NCBI GenBank assembly: GCA_934273635.1
Contig: CAKQSV010000015.1
Span: forward strand, 1 to 41,735
Origin: an uncultured Alphaproteobacteria bacterium
GTDB lineage: Bacteria > Pseudomonadota > Alphaproteobacteria > RF32 > CAG-239
DNA length: 41,735 bases
Reading direction: 5' to 3'
Positions 15,177-23,944 of the stretch are shown here, in pieces. A program made the translations under genes and the position numbers. Below the pieces are notes generated by a model, which was not told where the DNA came from, did not search any database, and saw only the letters and a list, made by a program, of their open reading frames with translations. The stretch's first letter is position 1; every line of letters starts with the position of its first letter.

Positions 15177-16586
15177 ATGTACAATCCAAAGTCAAAATCA
15201 GCGGAGGAGTTTATCAATCATCAAGAGATATTGGAGACTCTGAGTTTTGCCGAGCAAAACTGCCGCAATCGCGCGCTTATTGAACAAATCTTGAACAAGG
15301 CCGCACAACGTAAAGGGCTGTCTCATCGAGACGCCGGCGTTTTGCTTGCCTGCGAACTTCCTGATTTGAATCAAAAGATTTTTGCGCTCGCCGAACAAAT
15401 CAAAAAAGATTTTTACGGCAACCGCATTGTTTTGTTTGCGCCGCTTTATCTGTCAAACTACTGTGTCAATCAGTGCATTTATTGCCCTTATCATGCCAAA
15501 AACAAGCATATTCGCCGCCTCAAGCTCACACAAGAGCAAATCCGCGACGAGGTAATTGCTTTGCAAGATATCGGACACAAACGCTTGGCGATAGAACTCG
15601 GTGAAGACCCCGTCAACAACCCGATTGACTATGTGTTGGAGAGCATAAAAACCATTTATGCCATCAAACACAAAAACGGCGCTATCCGTCGCGTTAATGT
15701 GAACATTGCCGCCACCACGGTTGAAAACTACCGCAAATTGCACGAGGCAGGTATTGGCACTTATATTCTGTTTCAGGAAACTTATAACAAACAGAATTAC
15801 GAGATGTTGCATCCGGCGGGACCAAAGCATAACTATGCTTATCACACCGAGGCTATGGATCGAGCCATGCAAGGCGGCATAGACGATGTCGGACTGGGCG
15901 TTTTGTTCGGACTGTCGACCTATCGTTACGAGTTTGCCGGCTTGTTAATGCACGCCGAACACTTGGAAACAACCTACGGCGTCGGTCCGCACACCATCAG
16001 TTTTCCGCGTATCAAACACGCTGATGATATTGACCCCGACGCCTTCAGCAATGCCATTGACGACGACATTTTCGCCAAAATCATTGCTTGCACCCGCGTG
16101 GCCGTGCCTTATACCGGTATGATTATCTCCACGCGTGAGAGCAAGGAGTGCCGCGAAAAGGTCATCCGTTACGGCATCAGCCAAATCAGCGGCGGCTCTA
16201 AAACCTCTGTCGGGGGCTATGCTGAAACAAACGACGGCTCCGAGCAGTTTGACGTGAGCGACACCCGCACCTTAGACGAGGTTGTGCGTTGGTTAATGCA
16301 AAATTGCCATATTCCGAGCTTTTGCACCGCCTGTTATCGCGCGGGACGCACCGGCGACCGTTTTATGGAGTTTTGCAAATCAAAACAAATCCTCAACTTC
16401 TGCCACCCGAACGCCCTGATGACGTTAATGGAATTTTTGGAGGATTACGCCTCTGCAAAGACCAAACAAGTTGGCAAACAGTTGATTAAACAAGAGCTTG
16501 AAAATATTCCTAATCCCGTCATTAAAGGAAACTGCAAAAAATATTTGCAGAAAATATGCGAGGGAGAAAGGGACTTTAGGTTCTGA
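15177..16586 (+). CDS. hydG: [FeFe]-hydrogenase H-cluster maturase HydG (radical SAM)
   Basis: 469 residues. HydG cleaves tyrosine with S-adenosylmethionine to give the CO and cyanide ligands of the [FeFe]-hydrogenase H-cluster in the cytoplasm. Visible signatures: radical-SAM CX3CX2C (CVNQCIYC, Cys96, 100 and 103) and the HydG-specific C-terminal CX2CX22C (CTACYRAGRTG onward, about Cys383, 386 and 409), which binds the auxiliary cluster and separates HydG from ThiH. Both are intact and spacing is exact. No clear ribosome site precedes the ATG. It is alone: hydE, hydF and a hydrogenase gene are not in the window, although the family works with them. It implies an anaerobic, hydrogen-metabolising host. 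Confidence 0.95.
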   Translation: MYNPKSKSAEEFINHQEILETLSFAEQNCRNRALIEQILNKAAQRKGLSHRDAGVLLACELPDLNQKIFALAEQIKKDFYGNRIVLFAPLYLSNYCVNQCIYCPYHAKNKHIRRLKLTQEQIRDEVIALQDIGHKRLAIELGEDPVNNPIDYVLESIKTIYAIKHKNGAIRRVNVNIAATTVENYRKLHEAGIGTYILFQETYNKQNYEMLHPAGPKHNYAYHTEAMDRAMQGGIDDVGLGVLFGLSTYRYEFAGLLMHAEHLETTYGVGPHTISFPRIKHADDIDPDAFSNAIDDDIFAKIIACTRVAVPYTGMIISTRESKECREKVIRYGISQISGGSKTSVGGYAETNDGSEQFDVSDTRTLDEVVRWLMQNCHIPSFCTACYRAGRTGDRFMEFCKSKQILNFCHPNALMTLMEFLEDYASAKTKQVGKQLIKQELENIPNPVIKGNCKKYLQKICEGERDFRF

Positions 16587-16596
16587 CACCACACTC

Positions 16597-16632
16597 AAAA
16601 AAAAAACGCAGAAATATTTCTGCGTTTTTTTA
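16597..16632. terminator. bidirectional terminator after hydG
   Basis: Perfect 20-base palindrome ACGCAGAAATATTTCTGCGT (16606-16625) flanked by an A-run on the left and a T-run on the right. Confidence 0.92.
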
Positions 16633-16714
16633 TTATAATTTTAATACATTATCCCTATATTATAGGCTGAATAAATTTGATTATAAAACACAAACACGGC
16701 GGGAAGAATACAAA

Positions 16715-18640
16715 ATGCACTCTTTTCACACCCTTATTGTCGACCTGACACTCATTACCATTTATGCCACATTAACCACCTTGTTGTTTAAAAAACTCAA
16801 GCAACCGACAGTCTTGGGCTATATTTTGGCGGGCATTTGCGCCGGACCTTTTCTGCATTTCATCCCCACCGTCAGCGACAAAGAAAACATCACGCTCTGG
16901 GCGGATTTGGGTGTTATCTTCCTGCTTTTCGGCTTAGGACTTGAGTTCAGCATAAAAAAAATGATAAATGTCGGCAAATCCGCCACCATTACCGCTTTCG
17001 CCAATATTTTGTTTATGTTGTTTTTGGGCTACAATGCCGGACAACTGCTCGGTTGGTCAACAACCGACTGTTTCTTTTTGGGTAGTATGATTTCAATGTC
17101 ATCCACCACCATTATCATCAAAGCCTTTGAAGATCTTAACATCAAGCGGCAAAAGTTTACCGATTTGGTGTTTGGCGTGTTGGTCATTGAAGATATTGTC
17201 GGTATTTTATTGCTGTTTTTGTTGCCGGCAATCGCGCTGAGCTCTAATATCAATGAACAAGAGTTGTTTTTAAGCACCCTCAAACTGGTGGCGTTTTTAA
17301 TTTTGTGCTTTGTCATCGGTATTTATCTGGTGCCGACCCTGCTCAAAAAAATCAACCGTTTTATTAATGACGAAACCCTGCTTCTCATCAGCATAAGCCT
17401 TTGTTTCGGCATGGTTTTATTAGCGACTTCTTTGGGGTTTTCTTCCGCTCTCGGCGCGTTTATCATGGGTTCGATTTTAGCCGAAACCAGCTTGACCGAA
17501 CGTATTGAAAAAATCCTCAAACCGCTCAAAGACTTTTTCGGCACCATCTTTTTTGTCTCGGTCGGTATGATGGTTGACCCGCACATGTTTATAGAATACG
17601 CATTGCCGATTGCCGTCATTACGCTGTTGGTGATTGTCGGTAAAGTGTTTTTTTCCTGCTTTGGCTTTATGGTTTCGGGACAACCGCTCAAAACCGCTAT
17701 TCACGGCGGATTTTCATTGGCGCAGGTGGGTGAATTTGCTTTTATTATCGCCAGCCTTGGTATGAGTATCGGCGTCTTAAACGCGCGGGTTTATCCGATT
17801 ATTGTGGCAGTCTCGGTTATCACGACTTTCTTTACCCCGATGATGATAAAATTCGCCGAACCGACTTTCAAACTCATCAGCAAAATTTTACCCGAAAGCT
17901 GGCAGAAATACATTGAGCAAAACGCCTCCGGACGTTCCGAAACCCGCCGCGAAGAGCAGTTGTGGAATTTGCTGATTAAAAATTATTTCTCGCGGCTGAT
18001 AATTTTCGCCCTGATAATTTATACCATCATATTTATATCAAGCTACTTTATCAATCCGTTTGTTCATCAATATTTGCCCAATATCGCCGCGCGGATTATT
18101 GTGACAATTATCACGTTTGCCATGATTTCACCGTTCTTAAAAGCCCTCATCGGGTGGGAGACGATTATTCCGGAGCTGATTTCCAACAAAGTCACAGCCA
18201 TGGTCTGCAAACTTAATATTTTCACCCCGCAAGACCCAGAAAAAAAGAGCCTTCTAAAGCGCTTGGAAGACAAGTTCAAAATTTGCGCCCCACTGTTTGA
18301 AAACAACGAAAACATCAAAAACTTTTTTGTATCCAACCACAAAGTTGCCGCCATTTACTTCCGCTTGTGGAAAGAAAAAGCCGCCAACCGCGTTTTATTG
18401 GTGTTTTTAACGAGTTTTCGGTTGCTGTTGTTGTGCTTTTTTATTATGACGGTTATCCATCAGTTTTTAACCGACAATCCCAAAATGACGCTTATATTGG
18501 TGATTTTGAGCGTGTTATTGGTATCACGCTCACGCTGGCTGTTTGCGCAATATATTAAGATTGAAAATCAGTTTTTGAACAATCTTAAGGGTGAAGAGAC
18601 CGAAACCCCATCCGCCAACGACACCGCCAAACCTGAATAG
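16715..18640 (+). CDS. CPA2-family cation:proton antiporter (Kef-type)
   Basis: 641 residues. The first ~390 form the sodium/hydrogen exchanger fold of the monovalent cation:proton antiporter-2 family, with LGYILAGICAGP, GVIFLLFGLGLEFS and SSALGAFIMGSILAET, and about 12 membrane segments. Unlike KefB/KefC there is no C-terminal TrkA-N/RCK nucleotide-binding domain; instead there is a linker and about four extra hydrophobic segments (about residues 430-470, 555-610) with a charged tail. It probably exchanges K+ or Na+ for protons across the inner membrane in pH or osmotic control. GGAAG precedes the start. Single-gene unit. Confidence 0.88.
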   Translation: MHSFHTLIVDLTLITIYATLTTLLFKKLKQPTVLGYILAGICAGPFLHFIPTVSDKENITLWADLGVIFLLFGLGLEFSIKKMINVGKSATITAFANILFMLFLGYNAGQLLGWSTTDCFFLGSMISMSSTTIIIKAFEDLNIKRQKFTDLVFGVLVIEDIVGILLLFLLPAIALSSNINEQELFLSTLKLVAFLILCFVIGIYLVPTLLKKINRFINDETLLLISISLCFGMVLLATSLGFSSALGAFIMGSILAETSLTERIEKILKPLKDFFGTIFFVSVGMMVDPHMFIEYALPIAVITLLVIVGKVFFSCFGFMVSGQPLKTAIHGGFSLAQVGEFAFIIASLGMSIGVLNARVYPIIVAVSVITTFFTPMMIKFAEPTFKLISKILPESWQKYIEQNASGRSETRREEQLWNLLIKNYFSRLIIFALIIYTIIFISSYFINPFVHQYLPNIAARIIVTIITFAMISPFLKALIGWETIIPELISNKVTAMVCKLNIFTPQDPEKKSLLKRLEDKFKICAPLFENNENIKNFFVSNHKVAAIYFRLWKEKAANRVLLVFLTSFRLLLLCFFIMTVIHQFLTDNPKMTLILVILSVLLVSRSRWLFAQYIKIENQFLNNLKGEETETPSANDTAKPE

Positions 18641-18763
18641 TTTTGCCTTGCTAAGCCTTCAGGAGTCGTCATTTGGGAACCCATAGTTACATTAAATTTA
18701 TAAAGATTTTGCCCAATACCTTAGAAAAAGCAGGAAATGAATTAAACAAATTTCAGACACACA

Positions 18764-18788
18764 AAAAGCCTTGAAAAACAAGGCTTTT
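18764..18788 (-). terminator. terminator of tRNA-Leu
   Basis: Perfect stem AAAAGCCTTG / CAAGGCTTTT with a 5-base loop, directly after the tRNA 3' end on the minus strand. The stretch 18641-18763 before it shows no gene. Confidence 0.88.
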
Positions 18789-18792
18789 GAAG

Positions 18793-18878
18793 TGGTGCGA
18801 CCGAGAAGACTTGAACTTCCATGAACTTAGTTCATAACGACCTCAACGTTACGCGTCTACCAATTTCGCCACGGTCGC
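18793..18878 (-). tRNA. tRNA-Leu(GAG)
   Basis: 86 nt including encoded CCA. Acceptor GCGACCG pairs with CGGTCGC; D-arm GGCGAAATTGGTAGACGC; anticodon stem AACG/CGTT with loop TTGAGGT (anticodon GAG); long class II variable arm (GAACTAAGTTC) as expected for leucine; T-loop TTCAAGT. It reads codon CTC/CTT. Confidence 0.95.
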
Positions 18879-18942
18879 ATCGCAATAATACTTACCCTAA
18901 AACATATCATAAATCAAGTATTTTTTCACATCTGTTTAAAAT

Positions 18943-18984
18943 AAAAAAAACACCCTAATCCGTATTTTATACAGATTAGAGTGT
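18943..18984 (-). terminator. terminator of membrane protein gene 18992-19417
   Basis: Stem CACTCTAATCTGTA / TACGGATTAGGGTG (minus strand, two mismatches) followed by a run of eight T. Confidence 0.85.
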
Positions 18985-18991
18985 CGAGCAA

Positions 18992-19417
18992 TCACTTCTT
19001 GCTGCGTTGTTTGTTGTTTTTAAGTGTTTCAATTCCAAGACATACCAGTCCTAAAAAGAAAATCAAAACACAAGGAACAGCATACAATGCCGTAATCGGA
19101 TAAAGCGCGATGCCAAAAAAATCCTTTAACATCCACGAAACTATAACCTCGATTCCAATCAACCACAACAAACCGAAAGAACCAAATGTCAGAAGCTCTG
19201 CGACTCTGTTATGAGATTTAAACGCGGCATAACATCTCATTGTGGCACCAATGGTAAAACTTACCAAAAAAACGCCGAGCAACAACTGCAACCACAATGT
19301 GTCAAACGCAACATTGTTGAGCTTTGCCACCAAACATCCGGCAAAACCGGCAACACCGACCATGACAAACTTCTCATCACAAGGAAGAGCCCAAAGCAAC
19401 TTCAAAAATTTCTTCAT
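18992..19417 (-). CDS. four-helix membrane protein, unknown function
   Basis: 141 residues with four hydrophobic segments (about residues 17-31, 42-62, 76-96 and 106-128), a short basic N-terminus and a lysine/arginine-rich tail (LKNNKQRSKK), consistent with an inner-membrane protein. No known domain. It has its own terminator and stands between tRNA-Leu and pyruvate kinase. The following 19418-19565 is AT-rich without visible features. Confidence 0.7.
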   Translation of the reverse strand: MKKFLKLLWALPCDEKFVMVGVAGFAGCLVAKLNNVAFDTLWLQLLLGVFLVSFTIGATMRCYAAFKSHNRVAELLTFGSFGLLWLIGIEVIVSWMLKDFFGIALYPITALYAVPCVLIFFLGLVCLGIETLKNNKQRSKK

Positions 19418-19563
19418 ACTTACAAATTTTTTTTAATGTTTTTAACAAGCTTATCAGTACAGCAAATGAATGCATCACAAATTTATAGTAATAAGCAAAA
19501 TAATTAATTTAACGCTTTCAACATATCACATTTTACTTTTTTTAACAACAATTTTCGCAAAAA

Positions 19564-19593
19564 AAGGGCGCCTCTGTCACCAAAGGAGCCCAA
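19564..19593 (-). terminator. pyruvate kinase terminator
   Basis: On the minus strand GGGCTCCT ... AGGCGCCC forms a stem with a small bulge, followed by seven T. It lies 20 bases after the stop. Confidence 0.85.
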
Positions 19594-19612
19594 AACATAA
19601 CACAACCGCTCT

Positions 19613-21034
19613 CTAAAGCTTGATTGTGTGCAACAAATTGGTCTTGCTCCCCTTATAAAGTGGGAAACCGGCTGTTACGATGATATATTGTCCTTCTTTG
19701 GCAACACCGCTTTCCAACGCAAACTTGCGGGAAATGCCTTCCACATTGTCAAAGTTTTTGAACACGCCTTTGTCAACATAGCTACGCACACCCCAAACAA
19801 TCCCCATCCGATTGGCAACATCTTCATCTTGCGTCACAGCCAAAACCGGCAGTTCCGGACGCTCTCTCGCGGTCAGCAAAGTGGTTGCGCCCGAGGTCGT
19901 AAAGGTCACAATCGCGGCAACATTCTTCAAAACTGAAGAGATATTGCTTGCGGCGCAAGAGATAGCGTCATCTTCATCCTCGCTACTGCTGTTCAAGCGT
20001 GAATTTTGCATCAAACGGAAGAACAACGGATCTTTTTCAACCTCTTTGATGGTGCTGTGCATCATTGACACCGCCTCAATCGGGAACTGACCGGCTGCCG
20101 TCTCAGCCGAAAGCATAACCGTATCGGCGCCGTCATAAACCGCGGTTGCCACGTCTGAAACCTCGGCTCTTGTCGGAGTCGGCGCATTAATCATCGACTC
20201 AAGCATTTGCGTTGCCACAATCACCGGACGACCGTACTTGCGGCAGGTTGAAACAATTCTCTTTTGCATAACCGGCACGGTCGGCAACGGGCATTCCACA
20301 CCCAAATCGCCGCGCGCCACCATAATAGCGTCAGACAATTTGACAATCTCATCCAACTCCTCTATGGCGCTCGGTTTTTCCAGCTTAGAAATAACCCAAG
20401 CCTTATCGCCAATCAAACGCTTTGCTTCTCTAACGTCTTCAGCCTTTTGCACAAAAGACAAACAAACCCAATCCACACCCAGTTTGAGAGCAAACGCCAA
20501 ATCATCGCGGTCTTTTTCTGTCAATGCGGAAATCGGCAAATGAATATTCGGCAGATTAACGCCCTTGTGACTGGAAAGCGGACCACCGACCAAAACCGTC
20601 GTCACGGCGTGTTTTTTGTCGCACTCGTCCACATGCAAACGAATATTTCCGTCATTAAGCAGCAAAACATCATTAACTTTCAAAGCCTTAAAAATTTCAG
20701 GATGCGGCAGAGTCACACGGTCTTGCGTTCCCAACTCGTTTTTCATATCCAAAACAAACTTCGCCCCGTTCTCGAGCATAATTTTGCCGTCTTTAAATTC
20801 TCCGACTCGTAACTTTGGCCCCTGCAAATCCGCCAAAACCGAAATCCGCACATTTTTCTCTTTTGAAATTTTACGCACGAGCTTAAAGCGTTCTTTATGC
20901 TCGGCCTGTGTGCCGTGACTAAAGTTAAAACGAAAAGCGTCGGCTCCGGCGTCAATCAGTTGTTCCAATTTTTCTTTGGTAGCCGTAGATGGCCCGATGG
21001 TTGCCAAAATTTTTGTACGAGTATCCTGAGGCAT
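19613..21034 (-). CDS. pyk: pyruvate kinase
   Basis: 473 residues. Converts phosphoenolpyruvate and ADP to pyruvate and ATP in glycolysis. N-terminus TRTKILATIGPST with RFNFSHG, active-site block WVISKLEKPSAIEELDEI with the catalytic lysine, MVARGDLGVE metal/substrate motif, and the downstream MINAPTPTRAEVSDVATAV are all intact. The C-terminal regulatory domain is present and length is typical. AAGGAT precedes the ATG. It is divergent from the gapR-like gene with a 147-base shared upstream region. Confidence 0.97.
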   Translation of the reverse strand: MPQDTRTKILATIGPSTATKEKLEQLIDAGADAFRFNFSHGTQAEHKERFKLVRKISKEKNVRISVLADLQGPKLRVGEFKDGKIMLENGAKFVLDMKNELGTQDRVTLPHPEIFKALKVNDVLLLNDGNIRLHVDECDKKHAVTTVLVGGPLSSHKGVNLPNIHLPISALTEKDRDDLAFALKLGVDWVCLSFVQKAEDVREAKRLIGDKAWVISKLEKPSAIEELDEIVKLSDAIMVARGDLGVECPLPTVPVMQKRIVSTCRKYGRPVIVATQMLESMINAPTPTRAEVSDVATAVYDGADTVMLSAETAAGQFPIEAVSMMHSTIKEVEKDPLFFRLMQNSRLNSSSEDEDDAISCAASNISSVLKNVAAIVTFTTSGATTLLTARERPELPVLAVTQDEDVANRMGIVWGVRSYVDKGVFKNFDNVEGISRKFALESGVAKEGQYIIVTAGFPLYKGSKTNLLHTIKL

Positions 21035-21181
21035 AATTTTATCCTTCTCTTATTATATACAATACCCATATATATAACCAAAATAAATTAACAAGCTATT
21101 TATTTCTTGTAAAAACACACAAGGTTTGTTAAAGTCGAGCCAATCAAAAAACAAACATCTTATTAAACAGGAGAAAACACA

Positions 21182-21430
21182 ATGGCAGAAACAGAAGTTG
21201 GCGGAATTGCCGCAGACAGATTACGTTCTTTGATTGAAAGAATTGAGCGTTTGGAGGAAGAAAAGGCCGGTATTGCATCGGATATTCGCGATATTTTTGC
21301 CGAGGCCAAAGGCGCCGGATTTGATGTTAAGATTATGCGCACTATTCTCAAATTGCGCAAAATGAACGCCGCCGACCGTGACGAGCAGGAGATTTTGCTT
21401 GAGACTTATCGCAAAGCTCTTGATATGTAA
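21182..21430 (+). CDS. GapR-family DNA-binding protein (DUF2312)
   Basis: 82 residues, fully typical in length. The sequence DRLRSLIERIERLEEEKAGI, then DIRDIFAEAKGAGFDVK and ILKLRKM, matches the GapR/DUF2312 family, which in Caulobacter binds overtwisted DNA ahead of replication and transcription and stimulates topoisomerases. Nearly restricted to Alphaproteobacteria, so it is a good lineage marker. AGGAG precedes the start. Confidence 0.95.
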   Translation: MAETEVGGIAADRLRSLIERIERLEEEKAGIASDIRDIFAEAKGAGFDVKIMRTILKLRKMNAADRDEQEILLETYRKALDM

Positions 21431-21452
21431 GACTTTCGCCTTTCAGGTTACA

Positions 21453-21479
21453 AAAAAGCCACCGTATCGGTGGCTTTTT
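21453..21479. terminator. bidirectional terminator between gapR-like and chrA-like genes
   Basis: Perfect stem AAAAAGCCACCG / CGGTGGCTTTTT with a TAT loop; A-run on one side and T-run on the other, serving convergent genes. Confidence 0.92.
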
Positions 21480-21995
21480 CTATGCCAGCAACAAGCCGCC
21501 GACCGCGCCGAGAATAATATAAAAAATCGGACTTTTCTTAAACTTATGAATCAGCGCAAAGGCAAGAACGACCGCCACCAACTGCGCATAATTTGCCACC
21601 GCGGTTTGTGCGATGACGATTCCCGCCATGCAAATCAGCGCCAAAACAGCGGGACGAATACTTTTTAATATAACTTCCATTTTCAGATTTTGCGGATGAT
21701 TTTGCATATACCGCGCCAACAGGATAATAATAATCACCGACGGCGTAATCAAGCCAAGCGTCGCCACCAAACCACCGCAAATATCCGCGGCCTTAAATCC
21801 GGCATAGGTTGACATATTCACCCCGAGCGGCCCTGGCGTAGACTCTGAAACCGCAATCATATTCGCCAGCTCTCCGGCATTAAACCAGTTATATTTCTCG
21901 GCCAAATCATACAAAAACGGCACTGTCACCAAACCGCCGCCGATTGCCAACAGTCCGACTTTGAAAAACTCCCAAAACAACACGACGTATATCAT
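21480..21995 (-). CDS. chromate transporter, half-size subunit B
   Basis: 171 residues of the CHR family: FFKVGLLAIGGGLVTVPFL, then ESTPGPLGVNMSTYAGFK and several membrane segments. Two half-size CHR proteins together equal one classical ChrA; pairs like this are encoded side by side. They export chromate or related anions, although many members have no proven substrate. Its start overlaps the upstream half by four bases. Ends right at a bidirectional terminator. Confidence 0.9.
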   Translation of the reverse strand: MIYVVLFWEFFKVGLLAIGGGLVTVPFLYDLAEKYNWFNAGELANMIAVSESTPGPLGVNMSTYAGFKAADICGGLVATLGLITPSVIIIILLARYMQNHPQNLKMEVILKSIRPAVLALICMAGIVIAQTAVANYAQLVAVVLAFALIHKFKKSPIFYIILGAVGGLLLA

Positions 21996-22543
21996 TGTTT
22001 TTTACCTCTCAATCCGAGCCAAACACCCACACAACCAAAACCGAGCACAATCCACATCGGCGAAACCTTCAACCCGATTGAAAGCACCAAAGCCGCCACA
22101 AACACCGCAAAATCAAGGCTGCTGTGCACCGCGGTTTTCCATAACTTAAACACCGCCTCAGCCACCAACGCCGTCACCACAATTCTAATTCCCTCAAAGG
22201 CTTTGACCACATATTGGTTTTCCATATACAACACCAAAATGTTCGCCAACGACAAAATAATGACAATTGGCGCAGTAATCAGCGCCAACGTTGCCACAAT
22301 CGCGCCCCATGTTTTGCCACGGGCATAACCCACAAATGTCGCCACATTAACCGCGATAATTCCGGGGGTAGATTGCCCGATACAAAAATAATCCATCAGG
22401 CGTTCCGCCGTCAGCCATTGACGTTTCTCCACCAACTCCGCCTGCAACAACGGCAGCATGGCGTAACCGCCGCCAAACGTAAACATCCCGATTTTCACAA
22501 ACACAACCGCCAATTCGGTCAAAATTTTAACAGTCTCTTTCAT
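21992..22543 (-). CDS. chromate transporter, half-size subunit A
   Basis: 183 residues from the ATG at 22543, chosen because AGAGGT precedes it and the protein then starts MKETVKILTELAVVFVKIG, like its relatives. A longer frame to 22669 would run into the transhydrogenase gene. CHR motifs MFTFGGGYAMLPLL and GQSTPGIIAVNVATFVGY parallel those of the partner. The two genes overlap by four bases, indicating coupled synthesis of a heterodimer. Divergent from pntAA. Confidence 0.9.
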   Translation of the reverse strand: MKETVKILTELAVVFVKIGMFTFGGGYAMLPLLQAELVEKRQWLTAERLMDYFCIGQSTPGIIAVNVATFVGYARGKTWGAIVATLALITAPIVIILSLANILVLYMENQYVVKAFEGIRIVVTALVAEAVFKLWKTAVHSSLDFAVFVAALVLSIGLKVSPMWIVLGFGCVGVWLGLRGKKQ

Positions 22544-22613
22544 TGAAATACCTCTGGCGGCTATTAAATCAATATCCACCCCGTAAAGCAAGCTAAAATT
22601 TGGAGTTATTTTA

Positions 22614-23642
22614 ATGCTGATTGCCGTTCCTTCAGAAATCACCACGGACGAAACTCGCGTCGCCCTCACGCCGCAACAGATACCCGCTCTTAAACTTTTG
22701 GGCTGTGAAGTACAGATACAAAGCGGCGCGGGGAGCCTCGCCGGATTTAGCGATGATGATTATCGGAAGGTTGGCGCGCGCATCACCGCAACCGCCGCCG
22801 AAACTTATCATCACGCCGACATTATCTTAAAAATCTGGTCGCCCTTGGCTCAGGAAACACCCTTACTCGCACCCAAACAAACTATCGTTTGCAATGCCTC
22901 GAACCTAACATCAGCGGCGCAACTGCGCACTTTAGCCGCGACCCAAATCACCTTGTTCGCTCTCAACTTCACGCCGCGCACCGGTCGTGCGCAAAATGTT
23001 GATATATTATCATCGCAAAGCAACATAGCCGGTTATGTCGCCGCGTTGACGGGATTAAACCGCGCTCCGAGCGTTGCGGCTATGATGATAACCGCCGCCG
23101 GAACACTGCCGGCGCAAAAAGTTTTGATTATGGGCTTAGGTGTCGCGGGATTACAGGCAGCCACCACCGCGCACCGCCTTGGAGCTAAAGTTTTCGCCTC
23201 CGATATTCGTCGTGAAACCCAAGACCAGGCAACCTCGGTCGGCGCCGTGTTTATGCCTCACGTCACCGACGAATTACTCTCTTCCGTCAGCCTGATTATT
23301 ACCACCGCCCAAACCATCGGCAAACCCGCACCGATTTTACTAAATCAAACACAACTAAACCTCTTACCCAACGGCTGCGTCATCGTTGATATGACCACCG
23401 AAAGCGGCGGCAACATCAAACCTCAAGACCTGTCACCAACCACCGACTTCGTTGACGGACGCTTTTTAGAACGCCGAATGCCGCGCTCCGCCAGTATTCT
23501 TTATGGCGGTAATATGCTCAATTTTTGCCGTATATTGCTCAAAGACGGACAATTTGCAATCAACCGCGCCGATGACATTATCAACCACACTCTCATTTGC
23601 GCCGACGGTCACGCCAATCACCCTTTTATTAACGGAGAATAA
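22614..23642 (+). CDS. pntAA: NAD(P) transhydrogenase subunit alpha part 1
   Basis: 342 residues. Domain I of the proton-translocating transhydrogenase, which binds NAD(H). N-terminus MLIAVPSEITTDETRVALTP, the RQD-loop TGRAQNVDILSSQSN and the dinucleotide fold VLIMGLGVAGLQAATTAHRLGAK are conserved. It is about 40 residues shorter than the well-known Rhodospirillum protein: the acidic helical segment after the first nucleotide-fold half (SVGAVFMPHVTDELLSS region) is missing. GGAG precedes the start. Followed at 2 bases by pntAB. Confidence 0.92.
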   Translation: MLIAVPSEITTDETRVALTPQQIPALKLLGCEVQIQSGAGSLAGFSDDDYRKVGARITATAAETYHHADIILKIWSPLAQETPLLAPKQTIVCNASNLTSAAQLRTLAATQITLFALNFTPRTGRAQNVDILSSQSNIAGYVAALTGLNRAPSVAAMMITAAGTLPAQKVLIMGLGVAGLQAATTAHRLGAKVFASDIRRETQDQATSVGAVFMPHVTDELLSSVSLIITTAQTIGKPAPILLNQTQLNLLPNGCVIVDMTTESGGNIKPQDLSPTTDFVDGRFLERRMPRSASILYGGNMLNFCRILLKDGQFAINRADDIINHTLICADGHANHPFINGE

Positions 23643-23644
23643 CC

Positions 23645-23944
23645 ATGGATATTGTTTCCGCGCTCACCATATTTGTTTTAGCCGGTTTCGTCGGATATTA
23701 TCTGATTTGGGGCATTACCCCCAACCTGCACGCCCCGCTGATGAGTGTTTCCAACGCCATATCGGGCATTATCATTATCGGCGCCATCCCTGTTGCCGGA
23801 CAAGCAGACTCGTTTATAGAGCAAACCTTCGCGCTGTTGGCGATTATCGCCGCCTCAATCAATGTCTTTGGCGGTTTTATCTTGTCGCAACGTATGTTGC
23901 AAATGTTCAGACCGAAAAATCACAAGGATTCCCGCCATGAATAA
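23645..23944 (+). CDS. pntAB: NAD(P) transhydrogenase subunit alpha part 2
   Basis: 99 residues, the first membrane part of the transhydrogenase (domain II). Three hydrophobic segments, with the family motif HAPLMSVSNAISGIIIIGA and the C-terminal FGGFILSQRMLQMF. It overlaps pntB by eight bases. The three-gene split is the alphaproteobacterial form. Confidence 0.93.
   Translation: MDIVSALTIFVLAGFVGYYLIWGITPNLHAPLMSVSNAISGIIIIGAIPVAGQADSFIEQTFALLAIIAASINVFGGFILSQRMLQMFRPKNHKDSRHE

Noticed and set aside
22544..22669. N-terminal extension of the chromate transporter subunit
   Set aside because: It would overlap the start of pntAA; the internal ATG has AGAGGT upstream and a family-like N-terminus.
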